A stretch of DNA of 64,000 nt from Gigaspora margarita. Taxonomy: Eukaryota > Glomeromycota > Glomeromycetes > Diversisporales > Gigasporaceae. The stretch lies in assembly GCA_009809945.1 (NCBI GenBank), contig WTPW01000400.1, positions 330,601 through 394,600 of the forward strand. Reading direction: 5' to 3'. Within the stretch, counting starts at the first letter, position 1, and each line of letters begins with the position of its first letter. Of this stretch, positions 19,986 to 33,271 are shown piece after piece. The position numbers and the translations under genes are program-made. Under the pieces are notes generated by a model. That model was not told the DNA's origin and searched no databases. It saw only the letters and a program-made list of their open reading frames with translations.

Positions 19986-21520
19986 TTTAATAGTAACTCT
20001 CTGAAATAACAAATAAGTTCCTTGACAGAATGTTTTACAATAACTTATGATGATAGAAATTATGGCAATTCCATGTAAACCAACTCAACCTTAACTACAA
20101 ATTATTTATCCTGGAATGGCATGTTTTGTGACAGAATTTTTTATAGCAACTCACTATAGAATTCCAATGCAAACTAACTTAATATTAGCATATAGTATAG
20201 TTATCAAAATGGTAGTTCTGTAACAGGATATTTTAAATAATTTCTAATACAAACTAATTTAGCCACATTCTGTAGTCATCAGAATAGCAAATAAGTTCAA
20301 TTACAAGAATTCACAGTAGAAATCGCAATAAATCACAATAATTCGAACATCATCCAACCCAACTATAGCTACATACTACGGTTAGTTCTATTTTTAGCGA
20401 TAACACACTATGGAGATAACAATAATGCAAACTAACTAAATCTAATCATGTAGTGACAGAAATCACAACAAACTAACTCAATTTTAATGATCATTGGAAT
20501 AGGAAATGAGCTCTGCAAAGAATTTTTTTGCAGTAACTTATGAAAAACAAAATAACAAATAAACAACTTCAACAAATACTGTGGTCACTGGAATAGCAAG
20601 TAAGTTTTGTAACAAAGTTTTTACAATAACTCACGATAGAAATCACAATAATTTCAAAACAAACTAACTTAACTGCATATAAATAATTATGATTCCAAAG
20701 CAAACTACTTATCAATATATAGTAGTTATCAGAGCAACAAGAAATTCTGTAACAGAATTTTTACAATAGCTCATAGTTGAAATTATGATATTCCAATGCA
20801 AACTAACTTAATCCTAACTACATAGCAGACTAGAATAACAAGTAAGTTCAATACCAGAATTTTTATTGTAACTCAAGATAAAAACCATAATGTTAATACA
20901 ACTAACTCTACCTTAACTATTGTGTACTGCATTAGTAGTAATTGAATATTTAATAGTAAAAAATTTACAATAACTCCAACAAAACCAACTCAACCTTAAT
21001 TACTTGCTACGTGTCAAGTAAGTTTTGTAATATAATTATTTACAGTAACTCATAATAGAAGTCATAATTCCAATGCAGACTAATATAACCCTAACCCTAA
21101 CTGCATACTGTAGTCATCAGAATAACAAGTTCTGTACCAGAATTTTTTACAATAAACTATAGTAAAAATCACAATAATTCTAATACTAACTCAACCTTAA
21201 TTACGGTGTATACTGACATTAGTGATTAAGCTCTGTAACAGAATTCCTAACAGTAAATCATGATAGAAATCATGAAAATTCCAATGCAACTAATTCAACC
21301 TTCACCACATACTATAGTTACTGGAATAGAAAGTAAGTTCAGCAACAGAATTTTTTACAGAAACTTATAGCAGAAATTAAGATAATTCCATTATTAACTA
21401 AATAATCTTACCACATTAGCGAATAAGTATGTATCAAAATTCTTTAATAATAATTAAAATTACTATAATTATAATGCAAACTAACTCAACCTAATACTGC
21501 ATGTACTGTGATAACTAATC
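19986..21520. repeat. Degenerate minisatellite, unit about 110-120 bp
   Basis: About 12-13 diverged copies of a unit reading AACTCAACCTTAACTACATA, then AGAATAGCAAGTAAGTTCTG, TAACAGAATTTTTTACAATA, ACTCATGATAGAAATCATAA and TTCCAATGCAAACTAACTC. The word CAAGTAAGTT looks like an exon edge plus donor, but the three bases before GTAAGT do not vary as they do in the microexon gene. Confidence 0.75.
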
Positions 21521-21931
21521 CATATAGCACTGCATAAACTACTCAAGAATACAATGATTTTATTTGTGGAAGAAGTGCATTTTATGTTGTAGAATATTAG
21601 TTTCAGGGGACATGTTATACAATGCTATACTGTAATAGGATTAAAAAATACTATATAAGATGAGTAATGCGAATGCGCCACCATCACACTAGTATTGTTA
21701 ATGTTAAAATGTGGACATGTACCTGCTTTGTTGGATTATCTAGAACACCGTATAATGGTAGCAGCAAAATATCATATTAGTTCACTAAACTTTTTTCAAT
21801 CATTAACACTAGTGATCATGCTAATTTTGCATATCTTGCATGTGGTATGTAATTAATTTATTTTAATAAATAATTTGAACTAATGTTAAATATTGTATGA
21901 ATTATTAATTATATATTAAGCTTTATTTTAA
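21521..21931. other. Intergenic, no gene seen
   Basis: Contains scattered ACTAGT words and no coding signal. Confidence 0.3.
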
Positions 21932-22857
21932 GGAGTAATGATCGATGACCACTCTTTTTATGCATCACTTCATGGTTATACAAACAATAACCAACTAAAT
22001 CAGCAAGAATATAATATGAATAGAATTTTTGAATAATTAAATAATCAACAAAGTTCAAGAATCTAAAGAATCTAATGTAGACCAAATTATTGCAGCAAAA
22101 GTTGAAGATCTGGAATCTGATATGGATCAAATTACTATGATGGAGTATATATAATATATTTTGTATATGAGAATTTCTATTTGTATACAGGTGTATGTAC
22201 ATGGGTAATGTAAAAACCAACTGATATCGCAAAATTTTGATTATGAACCCACCTTTTAGCTTCTAACAAAAAAAATTCCTTGAGAAATTTTGGTATAAAC
22301 TAAACCCTCACCCCAATCTCAAACCCACACTTACTCTAACCATAGCAAGGGTTAATTTTTTCGATGTACAAATTGGTTCGATTGGCATGTTACACAAATT
22401 TGCAAATTAACTATTATTATCTGTGTACAAACACCCCATGTTTATTTAGAAAAATTCTTTGTATATTATTATTATTATATTGAAATTTTATACAGTACTT
22501 AATTTATTTATAGGTGTAATATAGCCTTTATTGAATCATTTCTTAAAACAGTCCAATATGATTATAAAAACTGTGGCCCACAGTTTCAAACTGCTATTGA
22601 GAAACTAGCTAAACTTTATAATGCAGCAAAAGCAAAATTCATTTTGGCATTAACATTATTTCTATATAATATAGACTGGAGTGTTGATCTGCTTATACAT
22701 GTGAAAAGTGGTACAAAAATTTGAACACAAGTTGAATCAGTAAAGTCAGGAAGAAAGCTATTTGTAATAAAGAACATATTAATTATCATATTATGCCAGC
22801 ACGTAAAAAGTGAACAAGTAGTAAAAAAGCTCATAGTCTTATTCAAAATACAATAAT
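21932..22857 (+). pseudogene. Two-exon coding relic of an unidentified repetitive gene family
   Basis: A first segment after AAG reads GVMIDDHSFYASLHGYTN..., meets an in-frame stop and a frame change near 22038-22062, then continues as ...ESKESNVDQIIAAKVEDLES... to a GTATAT donor at about 22146. A second segment begins after TTATTTATAG at about 22512 and runs ...CNIAFIESFLKTVQ..., ...CGPQFQTAIEKLAKLYNAAK..., then a TGA near 22721, then more open sequence to about 22857. The joint keeps the frame (GA+G). Amino-acid composition and the splice joint show it was coding. The style resembles C-terminal tails of multicopy transposon-linked proteins of this kind of fungus, but I do not name the family. 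Confidence 0.55.
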
Positions 22858-22958
22858 AATCAGTTGAATTAATTGGCTTCAGAATAGCACATTTATATAT
22901 AACTATATGCATGTATTATCACTAGCTTTCTTTATATAGTATAAAAATCTATACCTAT

Positions 22959-23272
22959 AGTCAGTATATAAAATCTATGTGCACAATGTTGTCATGTGCA
23001 CATGTTTTTAATATTTTGGGCTGGGAATGTGCATGTAATTCACATGCTTTGGGGCTAAATAGTGCACCAAAATTATTAGTAAAATACAGAAGTTGTGCAC
23101 ATAGAGCACACTGTGCACATAATTTATTGTATATATATTTAAATTTCTCTATATAAATTTAATATAGCAAAGTTATATAGTACACAAATTTTAAATTTGT
23201 TCACATAAATTATGTGTACAATGTGCACAAGATTCATATACTTTTGGGAACAGATTTTATATACTGTGTATA
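22959..23272. repeat. Foldback element rich in GTGCACA
   Basis: The ends CAGTATATAAAATCT and AGATTTTATATACTG are inverted repeats. Several TGTGCACA words lie inside in both orientations. No reading frame. Confidence 0.6.
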
Positions 23273-24012
23273 CTTCATTGATATACAAGTGTTATAATAA
23301 ATTAGGAAAGTATAGCTAAATTAGTAGCTTATGTGCTAGTTTAAGTTCTAGTAAATTTCTGCTTGCACTATATACAATCACTCAGGATATACCAAGTTTA
23401 TCCCATCCATGCAACAAAAAACTTTCATGTTATTTGAAAATAAAGTTTTATGAATTGTCTTTAATTTTAGAGTTAATACCATCTAAAATATCTAAGATAT
23501 ATGTAAATAAAAAAGTTACATGGATTGGATTGGCCAGAAATAAATAGAACTTCAGTTTTACAAAGATCAATACATAAATAAATATAGAGTTTTTAGGATT
23601 AAAATGTGAAATCTGATTTTAATACTGTAAAAATAAATAACAGTTTATTTCAAATAAGCAGTATAACACTTTTATTGCATTTTTTTTGATAAACTTGACT
23701 CCCATTTCATTTTTCGATTTCAAAGTTTTGAAATGCAAATAAGACTTTTGAATAATCCTACTTATTTCAGAATACAATTTTTTTTCTGAAATCTTTAAAT
23801 TATATTAGATAATTTATTTTATTAAATTGGCTTAGATATATATAATTAGAGATACTGAAGCACACTAATCAGCAACATGTATAACTTGAAATTTTTTCTT
23901 TGCATGTTAAAATTTAGATTCAGAGAATGCTATGTTAATTGTTTGATATAAATACTTGTATACCAAATGCATGAAGTATATATAATATGTGCATATGAGA
24001 TTAAAATAAGTA
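23273..24012. other. Intergenic, no gene seen
   Basis: AT-rich and CpG-poor, with stops in every frame. Confidence 0.3.
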
Positions 24013-24327
24013 GATTGAATTTGAATAGCTGGTCATTGAGAAATATTTATTAAAAATTTTAAAAAAATTTGCTACAGCTTTTTTTTTATTGGCTTCTAAA
24101 CTTTGAATAAAGATTATTTGGCACTTACCTGTTCAGATTCAGCTAATTTTTTTATTTTAAATCTATGAATATATAGAATTAAAATAAACAAATTAGCTGA
24201 ATTTGAACAGGTAAGTGCTGAGTAATCTTCATTCAAAGTTTAGGTACCAATAAAAAAAAAGCTGCTACAAATTTTTTTTAAATTTTAACAAATATTTCTT
24301 GACAACCAGCTATTCAAATTTGATCAA
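24013..24327. mobile_element. Foldback element with ~140 bp arms
   Basis: TTTGAATAGCTGG near the left end returns as CCAGCTATTCAAA at the right. The arms share GCACTTACCTGTTCAGATTC in inverse and meet near 24171. Confidence 0.75.
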
Positions 24328-26909
24328 CCCTTTTTTATCTTAGGTTTACAAATTCACTGAATTTAATAAAAAAATATCAAATTCTGATTGTTGGTTGTCA
24401 AAAAATCTTAGTTTAATTCAAAAAAAGATTTTACTTGATTTTATTTTCCAAGATCTATATATTTTAAATTTTTAACAATGATTTCTTGACAATTACTAAA
24501 CAAAATTCAATGAACATTTTTTATTTCAATTCTATGGAGTTATAGAATTAAAATAAAAAAAGTTTACCAAATTTGATAGAGTAGTTATTAAAAAATCATT
24601 GCTAGAAGTTTTAAAAAAACTTTTGAATTTATTAATAGGATCTTTAGCTGGAAAATGCATTCTGAACTGGCATGTAACCAATGATTGACAAACCTGGCAT
24701 AGATTTCTTGGGTGCATAGAAACAATATTTTTTGCTTGACTGCTAAAAAAGTGTAATAATAAATATGTGAGGTAGATATATTCATATTATTCACATAGTT
24801 TAGCTTTATGGTTTAAAACTCAGGAAGTCTGTTGGACCTTTCTCTTCTTGCATGCACTTTATGAAAAAATGATAATTATGCCCTCAGTTTAAATTATAAA
24901 AAGAAATTGCATTAATGGGTTAAAAATCAAAAAATTACAATTATATATATATATTATCATATTAATATATCTGGCTATAATAATTTTATATAACAAATAA
25001 AGGGGCTATAATTTAATGCATTTCATTAAGCACTGTAGAAATTCAACATGAGAAGGTATTATGATAATATGTATAGTATAGTTGGTCAAAGGAGTATAGT
25101 ATATAGTATAATACGGAATGTATATTATTTATTGAAAACTTTTACATAAAGTATAAAATTTTAAAATATATTCTATATTCTGTATAATTTTGATAAAAAA
25201 ATTATACACTTAGTATAATGTATAGTAAAAAATTTATACTTGTAATAAATAACTTTGATTAATAAGGGTTACTAATACACTATATGAAAATCTTTAAATC
25301 AGGAATAATTAATTTTTATTCTAATATTGTTTATATTTTTTTCAAAATTTTAATGAAGATATTAATTACAACTCAGTTAATTTAAATTTTAAGGCTGTTT
25401 TCGAATTCTATTAATTTATAGAATTCAAAAATGGCTTCGTTCAAAAATTTGAGAATGCTATTAAAAAGGAAGCTAGAAATTTTTTTTTGTTTGGTTAACA
25501 AAACAAAAGATCTAATATAATAATAGATATTATACTAGAAAATTGGTTTTCAAGAGAATCTTTGGAATATTATATTTGATTACAATTTTGTAAGAAACTG
25601 GAATTTGAAGGAATTTTGTAAATTTCTGTGTGATGGGTATTACAGTAAATTGAAAAGTGCAGTAAACAAAGAACAATTATATATAAATAGAATCAGCAAA
25701 AATTTTTTGTACTTGGATTTTAAATTGCATAAATTGTGACTGAATTCTAAATTAGTTAATTTGTTGAAGAATTTGAGTTCAATTTAATAAGTACTATTAT
25801 ATTGATTTAAAATTGATTCAGAATTAATTAATAAATAATATTACAGATTTATTAATATCTTTGTCTCAATAACAATCTTTAGCAATTTTGATAGTTGTAT
25901 TTAATGAATATTAAAGAAATTTAATATAGAAATTATAATATTTATGCATAATAAGGAATTTACAATTTACAAGATAAGATGGATGTTCTTGCAGCTCAAT
26001 TGGTTTAAAAAATTTACATCATAGAGCAAAATAAGAATTTCTATCTCTTTTTTTTTTAAATAAAATATAATTCGATCTTAAGCAGTTATACATAATGTAT
26101 AAAACATGATTCAAACTGTACATTATGTAAATAAATGCAATAAAAAAATATACATACCATATAATTTAAATCGCAAAAGTTATATTTTCAGTATATTTAC
26201 TATACATAATGTATACCAAAGTTTACTATACTCATCTAACAGGATATACTATACTGGTTTACTATATATTCAACATGAAATCACTACATTGCTATTATTT
26301 ATCATACAGAGTATGCTTCTTGAGTAACATCCAAATAATTAAACTACTAAAAATACAAAATAATGCCAAATACTAAAAAGGCAAAATTTATATGGCTATG
26401 CCAATACAATTATGGAAAATATGTGACAACTCGATAAAATAGAAGACTACAAAAATAAGAAACAAGAAAAAAATATTATTATAGTAGTACAAATCCTAAT
26501 TTTATAAATAAACTAAGTGCATAAGAAGAAAATTTAGGGTTAAGCAAAATAAAAAAGCTTCTAGGTGCATAACTTGTTAATCAATTAATCAATTAATAAT
26601 ATGCTGTAACAACTGCAATTATGATATCAATTGCTAATGAACTTTGGGGTGGCTGCTCTAGCAAGCTCATAAATACTGAATATGCAATGAAATTTTAATC
26701 AATCAAATTTTAAATTATCTAGAAATTTGAATTTTTCCAATTGCCATTCATATCTATTACTATAAATACCAATACATATAATGCACTTTCTTGTTATGTA
26801 TGCTTTATAATATATTTAGTTAGTGCAATTCCAAAAGAACCTGTTAAACTAATGGTTGGTTAAACAATTCTTATATAATAAATAAATAAGTGATTATATG
26901 AATGTACTT
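24328..26909. other. AT-rich, CpG-poor intergenic sequence
   Basis: No gene supported. A minus-strand stretch at 24532-24794 reads like coding sequence in two overlapping frames (QEIYARFVNHW...) and may be a relic, but has no recognisable domain. TATAGTATA-rich blocks at 25060-25250 and 26080-26290 look partly inverted relative to each other and may be the ends of one old element. Confidence 0.35.
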
Positions 26910-27312
26910 GCTGGCCAAGCCTGAATAAATCCCAAACCTCTAAAAATAATTGCTATTTATAAAAAATTAAAATCAAGCATATAATCTTAAAATTTTACAA
27001 GCTATATCTATAGCAATAAGAATATGTCTGATTTATTTAAACAAAAATTATTAATAAAATTTTTGAGCTATGAGTTTGGCTAGATCCTTTGGGTTTGTCC
27101 ACTTTAAATAACTTAAAGTAAACAAACCCAAAGGGTCTGGTCAAACTTATAGCTCAAACATTTTATTAATAATTTTTGTTTAAATAAATCAGATATATTC
27201 TTATTGCTATAGATAATAATTTGTAAAATTTTAAGATTATATATTTGATTTTAATTTTTTATAAATAGCAATTATTATTTAAAGGTTAGGGATTTGTTCT
27301 AGTTTGGCTAGC
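26910..27312. mobile_element. Foldback element with ~200 bp arms
   Basis: The arms pair from GCTGGCCAAGC (left end) and GTTTGGCTAGC (right end) to a centre near 27110, including TTTGGGTTTGTCCACTTTAA and its inverse. CpG-free. Confidence 0.8.
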
Positions 27313-28019
27313 AATTATACACATGAAGTATTTAAAAAGAAATATGCAATCAAAAGCAAAGATTTGTACAGAAACCCTTCACATGCTGCTTAACCATGCA
27401 CTCTGTTTCTAGTAAAACACACAACCCAAAATTCCTACAGTTTTTAGTTATAGCCAACAATTATTTATTGCATAGGTAGATAAAATATCAAAAATTTCTA
27501 TAGTTTTTTGTTACAACCAATTAAAACTGTTAAAGTGCACAGACCCAAAATTCCTACAGTTCTTGGTTGCAGCCAATCAAAAATATTAAACTATACAAAC
27601 TCAGAATTAGATAATAAAGATAGATTACAAAATAAAACTAAAAAGCCTTTCCTCTCAGAATCAATGAACATTACTTTGTAATCAACTCTTATTAAAAAGT
27701 AAATATGACTAAAAGTTTAAAATTTTTTACATAAGCATGCACATTAAGGCTAACTTTTTTGTAATTGCATTAAAATTTAATAATGTCACAACTTACTTTA
27801 AATTAGTTTAGGTTAAAAGAAATATTAGCAAGTGCATATTGCAAGACTATTACAATACCTTTTCTGGATCCTGGTGGTATTTATCTTGGGCCAAAAGATA
27901 AAAAGCATTAGCATTGCAATCTACAAGTATTTTATATTGATTTTTTTAAGTTTTATAAAAGTAAAATTGAACCAATTGAAGAAAGTGTATTAGTTAATTT
28001 ATTTTGTAAACTAGTGAAT
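27313..28019. other. Intergenic with a short repeated word
   Basis: CCCAAAATTCCTACAGTT occurs with its flanks near 27424 and 27544, and a diverged form near 27490. No gene seen. Confidence 0.35.
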
Positions 28020-28320
28020 TGACCCATCTAAAAAATCTTCACCCAGGTCACCTGATAGGTGGATAATGTGCCACCTGGATGGAAACAGGTCAGTCCAAAA
28101 AAAGGCACCACTTAGGTCACCTGATAGGTGAGCCAACAGGTGACCTGTCAGGTCACCTGGATTAATTAAAAAAAATCTCAGGTAGTTAATATGACTAATG
28201 AATTGTACTACCCAGGTGGAAATAGGTTAGTCCAAAAAAAGGCACTACTCAGGTCACTCATCAGGTGACCTGTTGGGTCACCTGGGTTAATTATAAAAAA
28301 ATCTCAGGTGGTTAATATAA
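28020..28320. repeat. Direct repeat rich in CAGGTCACCTG
   Basis: Two head-to-tail copies (about 28070-28200 and 28213-28320) share GTCCAAAAAAAGGCAC, AGGTGACCTG and AATCTCAGGT. Each copy contains internal inverted CAGGTGACCTG words. Confidence 0.65.
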
Positions 28321-30472
28321 CAAGCATAACTAAAATTTGTATAAATGACACAATGAACATGTTAATTAGTTAACTGATCCTGCCAAAATCAATAGCCTGT
28401 AATAAATTGATCTACCATGAATGTTCCATAATGGTGCCTATCAAGCAAATTGAAAATTGTTGCTGGGTCTTTTTTTTTAAGTCTTTTTTTTTTCCTAAGC
28501 CAATTTTTTTTAATTTGCCTTTCTCTTTTTTTTTTTAATCCACTTTTTTTAATTTTTACTTTTTTTTTTTTTTACTCAAACTTTGATAATAGATATTTCA
28601 ATGACTAGTAATCAAATCAGCTCAAACTTTAATAATAATTAGTATCAATATTCATCTATGATATATAAAAATTTCAGATGATTTGGTCTGGTAATTCTTG
28701 AGTAATTATTCATATCTATGCTTCAAATATTTGTGTTCCAATTTAAAATATTGTTTTTTTTAAAGTTATTACTCAAACCAGCTTGTATATTTAGTAACTT
28801 AGAAACTTTAGTGATTATATTTATTATACATTACTTTTAGTATAATAATTAACTCTAAGTAAATCCAGATTATAATATATAGAATAATCTAAAATAAATA
28901 TAGAATAATCTGACTGACAATTATTAAAAAAGTGTTAAATATTAGATAATTTTTTAGAGAAGGGTGAAAAAATATTGAAATTATATATAAAGACCTAATA
29001 AAATTTATATATAAGAAGTAAGACTTTGATATAAAAAAATTCAGGTGATAAATAATGCAGTTTCTACTACAATGAATACTTACCAAATATAGTAAAATCC
29101 TTGACTATAATATATTGCATTAAGTAAACTTATTTAGTACTGTTATAGATTTCTAAGTTAGAACCTTCTAAGTCTTCTAGCACAACAAAAAAACACAGAA
29201 TGATAAACAAAAAAATGGAGTTTTACAGTTTTATAGTTTTTAATTTATTATTTTTCATTATATTCTAAAATATATAGAATTTGTTCCCTGCAAATTTTTA
29301 GTTATAAGAATTCTTTAGACATAGAACCTTTAGATTATATCAAAGTTTTATAATGTAACTAAATTTATTGCACGGGTCTTATGTGGAAACCTGTGCTTTT
29401 TTAATTTACTTATTGGCACAGGATTGGTACATCAGACACCATGCAATAAAATAATTATTATATGGGTATATGGAATAACCCATTACACACACAGGTTCAT
29501 ATTTAAATCCTGTGCCTTCAGCATGAAATATGGACCCATGTATAACTGGGTTATTCACTACAACCCATACAATAACTCTTTGCCCAACTAAATACACTTC
29601 TATCTCTAAGTAATATATTGAACTGCTATAGTGAAAAATCATTCCACTTCCATATTACTTTATATCTCACTCTGTTCTAAAAGATCCCTATTACTATATA
29701 CTATATTGCAAGTATTATATTAAGAAGACTATACTATATTGCTTGTAACATTTAGGTACCTTTTGGCAGAAATATTAAAAATATTCAGAACTTATTTAAA
29801 AATAGCCAGACTTTTTAGAACCTTCCTCTTTTCTTTCTTCTATATTTAAAAAAGCCAAAATAGCCAAAAACATGTTTAAATATTGAAGAGTAGAAATATT
29901 AAATTGAATTCTTTCTTCTTTTCTTGAAAAAATTTATTTATTTTATATATTACAACTATTTCCAAAGAGTAATAGCTTTTGGTTTACCTGTCAAATTGAA
30001 AGAAATTTGTACAAAAGGGCATACTTGAAGCCTCTGCTTTTGTAGTATCTGGTATTTTCTGTCAAATTAAAAAAATTTGTTTCAAAGAGCATATTTGAGG
30101 CCTCTGCTTTTGTAGCACCTCTATTGAGTTATGTAGTTTATTGTAGACACAGACTAGAAACTTTATTAACAACTTAACCTGAAAATTTTACAAAAAAGAA
30201 CAGAACACTTAGCATTTTTAAAGTCTATATGATACTCTTGAAGCAAGAAAGATTCTATTACATACTCTTAAATGCAGTATTTAAAATTTAAATTAAAACC
30301 TATATGCACAAATGTATCTATGCTATAGGTTTAATTATACAAACCAACTACTAGCTGTATATGTAGATATAATTTTTATTTTTATATACACATATTTATT
30401 ATTTCTAAATAATGCCAATATTATAAATATATCTTAAAGTGATATGGATATTATAACACAATTAAATATTTT
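28321..30472. other. Intergenic, T-tracts, no gene supported
   Basis: Long pyrimidine tracts lie at 28468-28575. The open stretches at 28889-29086 and 29406-29642 (minus) have no domain, codon character or splice context. Confidence 0.35.
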
Positions 30473-30580
30473 GGATATCAATCAGAATTGAATGGTTTTG
30501 GTGCCATTGGATTCATCTCATCAAGGCAAATTGAATGCACCAAAATCATCCAAATCTAATCACTAGATCATAAGATATCA
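30473..30580. repeat. Palindromic GGTACCA/GATGAG MITE, copy
   Basis: About 108 bp. The arms contain ATCAGAATT...GGTGCCATTG and the inverse around a CATCTCATC centre. Other copies lie at about 30657-30765, 31193-31305, 31963-32083, 38673-38775 and 39947-40064. Confidence 0.7.
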
Positions 30581-30656
30581 TTAATTAAAAAATGCCAATT
30601 AAAAAAATAAATTATAATACAGGTACCAATTGTGGTGCACATACTATTTCATGATT

Positions 30657-30765
30657 TATTGAGATCTATTAATCATAATCGAACAATACTATTGGATTTA
30701 TCTCATTGAAACAAATTGAATGGTACCAAAATCATGTAATTTTGACTAATATTTCTCAATATATC
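30657..30765. repeat. Palindromic GGTACCA/GATGAG MITE, diverged copy
   Basis: Same layout as the copy at 30473-30580: AATCATAATCG on the left, TTTATCTCATTG at the centre and GGTACCAAAATCATG on the right. CpG-poor. Confidence 0.55.
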
Positions 30766-30821
30766 CTAATTTAACCAAAATAAGCTGTGCAAAACAAATT
30801 TAAAATTAACATAAAATAATG

Positions 30822-31140
30822 AATAACTTTGAACGACTAGTCTGTTTTCAATAATTTTACTACCAAAATGTTCACCTTGAAGAGGTAATTTCAACAAGCC
30901 AAAATTTGCTAAAATCCAATTACAGATCATATGATCACTAAGGTTTTTGTATCATTTTTGATGAAAATTAAATTAGTTAAACTAATTAATTTTCATCAAA
31001 ATAAAAATAAAACTTTAATGATCTCATCATTCTATAATGAATTTTAGTAAGTTTAGACTTATTAGAATCACCTCTTCAAGGTGAAAATTAAGGTAATAAA
31101 ATTATCAAAAACGAACTGGTCTATCAAAAGTTATTTATTA
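30822..31140. mobile_element. Foldback element with ACTACCAAAATG subterminal word
   Basis: The arms of about 150 bp meet near 30985 (TAGTTAAACTAATTA). The subterminal words ACTACCAAAATG and CCTTGAAGAGGT are shared with the ends of the element at 41680-42762 and with 35337-35440. Confidence 0.7.
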
Positions 31141-31192
31141 TTTTTTGTTAATTTTAACAATTGCTCTGTGCATTATATTTTGGTTAAGTAAC

Positions 31193-31305
31193 AATATCTT
31201 AAGAAGTATTAATCAGAATCATATAATTTTAGTACTATTCAATTTGTCTTAATAAGATGAGTTAAATAGTGTCAAAATCATATAATTCTAATTAATAGTT
31301 CACAA
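31193..31305. repeat. Palindromic GGTACCA/GATGAG MITE, diverged copy
   Basis: ATCAGAATCATATAATTTTA on the left and TAGTGTCAAAATCATATAAT on the right flank AATAAGATGAGTTAAA. Confidence 0.55.
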
Positions 31306-31349
31306 TATAATACTGTATACTGCAATATTTCTATCATCATAATACCTAT

Positions 31350-31957
31350 ATCTACTTTAAATTAAGGATAGGAATTATATAGTCATTAGTTAACTAGTCA
31401 ACTATTAGTCGACTAATTGACTAAATTTTTTTATAATCAGTTGATTAATTAGTTGATTAGTCAATTAGTCGATAAGTCAATTAGTTGACTAGTTGATTAG
31501 TTGATTAGTTGATTAGTCAATTAGTTGACTAGTTGATTAGTTGATATGTTTGACTGGTTGATTAGTTGCTTAGCTAATTAGTTGACTAGTTAATTAGTCA
31601 ATTAGTTAATCATCTATTTCATAATTTTATTGCATATTCTGGTATTCATTTTTTGTTTATTGATACTAGCTGACTAATTAACTAATCAACTAATCAACTA
31701 ATTGACTAATTGACTAATTGACTAATCAGTTAGTTGACTAATTGACTAATTGACTAATTGATTGATCAACTGATCAATTAGTTGACTAATCAACTAATTA
31801 ATTAGTCAACTAATCAATTAGTCAATTAGTTGACTAATTGATTTGTCATTTAGTCAATTAGTCAATTAGTTAATTTTTAGTTAGCAATGGCTAAGAGTTT
31901 TAATTGACTTACTAATTAACTAAAAAATTTTAACCAATTCCTATCCTTACTTTAAAT
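31350..31957. repeat. Octamer-repeat hairpin built from TTAGTTGA/TCAACTAA
   Basis: The left block (about 31390-31615) is many copies of TTAGTTGAC/TTAGTCAA-type octamers. The right block (about 31668-31925) is the inverse. A 50-base spacer separates them. Outer ends TAAGGATAGGAATT (about 31364) and its inverse AATTCCTATCCTTA (about 31936) show that the whole is one inverted-repeat unit. Confidence 0.8.
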
Positions 31958-31962
31958 ATTAC

Positions 31963-32083
31963 TATCTTGTGATTTACTAATCAAAATTCTACAATTTTGG
32001 TACCAATCGATTTGTCTCACTGAGATGAATTAATTAGTACTAAATTTGCAGAATTCTGATAGACGATCATAAGATATTGGTAG
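31963..32083. repeat. Palindromic GGTACCA/GATGAG MITE, diverged copy
   Basis: The ends ATCTTGTGATTTACTAATCA and GATCATAAGATATTG flank TTTTGGTACCAATCG and CACTGAGATGAATTA. Confidence 0.6.
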
Positions 32084-33271
32084 GTACCATAATATCCATA
32101 TTCACCTATATTTTTTGTTAATTATTTGGGATATTTTAGATATTTTCTATTTATTTATTTTCTTTTTAGAGTTTTTAAACTATTTTTGTTATACCTCATA
32201 TAAAGACTAAATTTTTGAGCAATACAATTTTAAAATTTCTCTTGCATATTATTTTTTGCACAAGCTACTTATTAAAATTTAATTACACACTTGTGTATAT
32301 ATATATTTAGATCTTCTTTTGTACAAAAAAACTACTTGTATATGTGTATTTTGTGCAAAATAATTTTAAATGCTGCTTTAATAAGCTAGAGATAGGAAGT
32401 TCTACTTTATACTCTCTAGTCCAAAAATATTAATAGTTTTCTTAATTGCAACAAAATTTTTTTTTAAAAAAAATTGGGTTATGCCAAAAATCCTAAATTA
32501 GAAAGTTTATAGCATCACATAATATAAGCTATTATAGTCAAAGTAAAGAAAAGATCTTTACTAGTTTCTGGGTCTCTATATATATACAATACTAAGATAG
32601 AGCACTACTAGTGCTTCTGCTTTTTTTTCTATTTTTCAATTGGTTGAATTTGTGTATATTTGAATTACTATTAGATATTGTAAAAATTCTCAAAAAAACA
32701 TACTTGCTATTCAAGTATATAGTTAAAGGTTTGTTAATTTTTATCAGAATTATTCCTAATTCAAAAGTTATAATAAACAATTCTGTTACAAAATTACTTA
32801 TTATTTAGTGAACCATATTATGTTGCTATGGTTGAGCTAGTTTGCAATAAATCATTATAAATTTTATTATAAGTTATTATTTTTTTTTTTTTAATGTTAA
32901 AGGTGAGACCATGCTTTTATCTTTATTAAATTTAATAGAAACTTTTTACAAAACAAAAACTTTCATTGTTAAGAGTAAAAATTCAATTCAGACATATATC
33001 TAAATATAATTTAAATACTTATCTTCAGCCTAAACCTACCAGAGTGGCCAAAGCTCACCTAGATTTGGTTATAAAAAAGGATATCAGAGAAGAGTGTTGA
33101 GTATTTAATCCATTTAAAAAGCCATATTTCAATTTTATGAATTGCAGTTTGTGTAGTAAGTTCATTGTTATTAGAAGAGGTATTTAGAAATGAATAAGTT
33201 AATAAAGTATTATTTTGAGAAGGTTGTATAGATATGGGCTAGTTTTGTGATCTGAAAATGCAATAAGGAAT
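32084..33271. other. Intergenic, no gene seen
   Basis: AT-rich. Open stretches on both strands at 32592-32808 overlap each other and are chance. The 3' flank of the LINE relic probably begins here. Confidence 0.35.

Noticed and set aside
19986..21520. A second microexon gene
   Set aside because: The bases before GTAAGT are nearly constant, acceptor-like AATAG is inconsistent, and there is no signal-peptide exon upstream.
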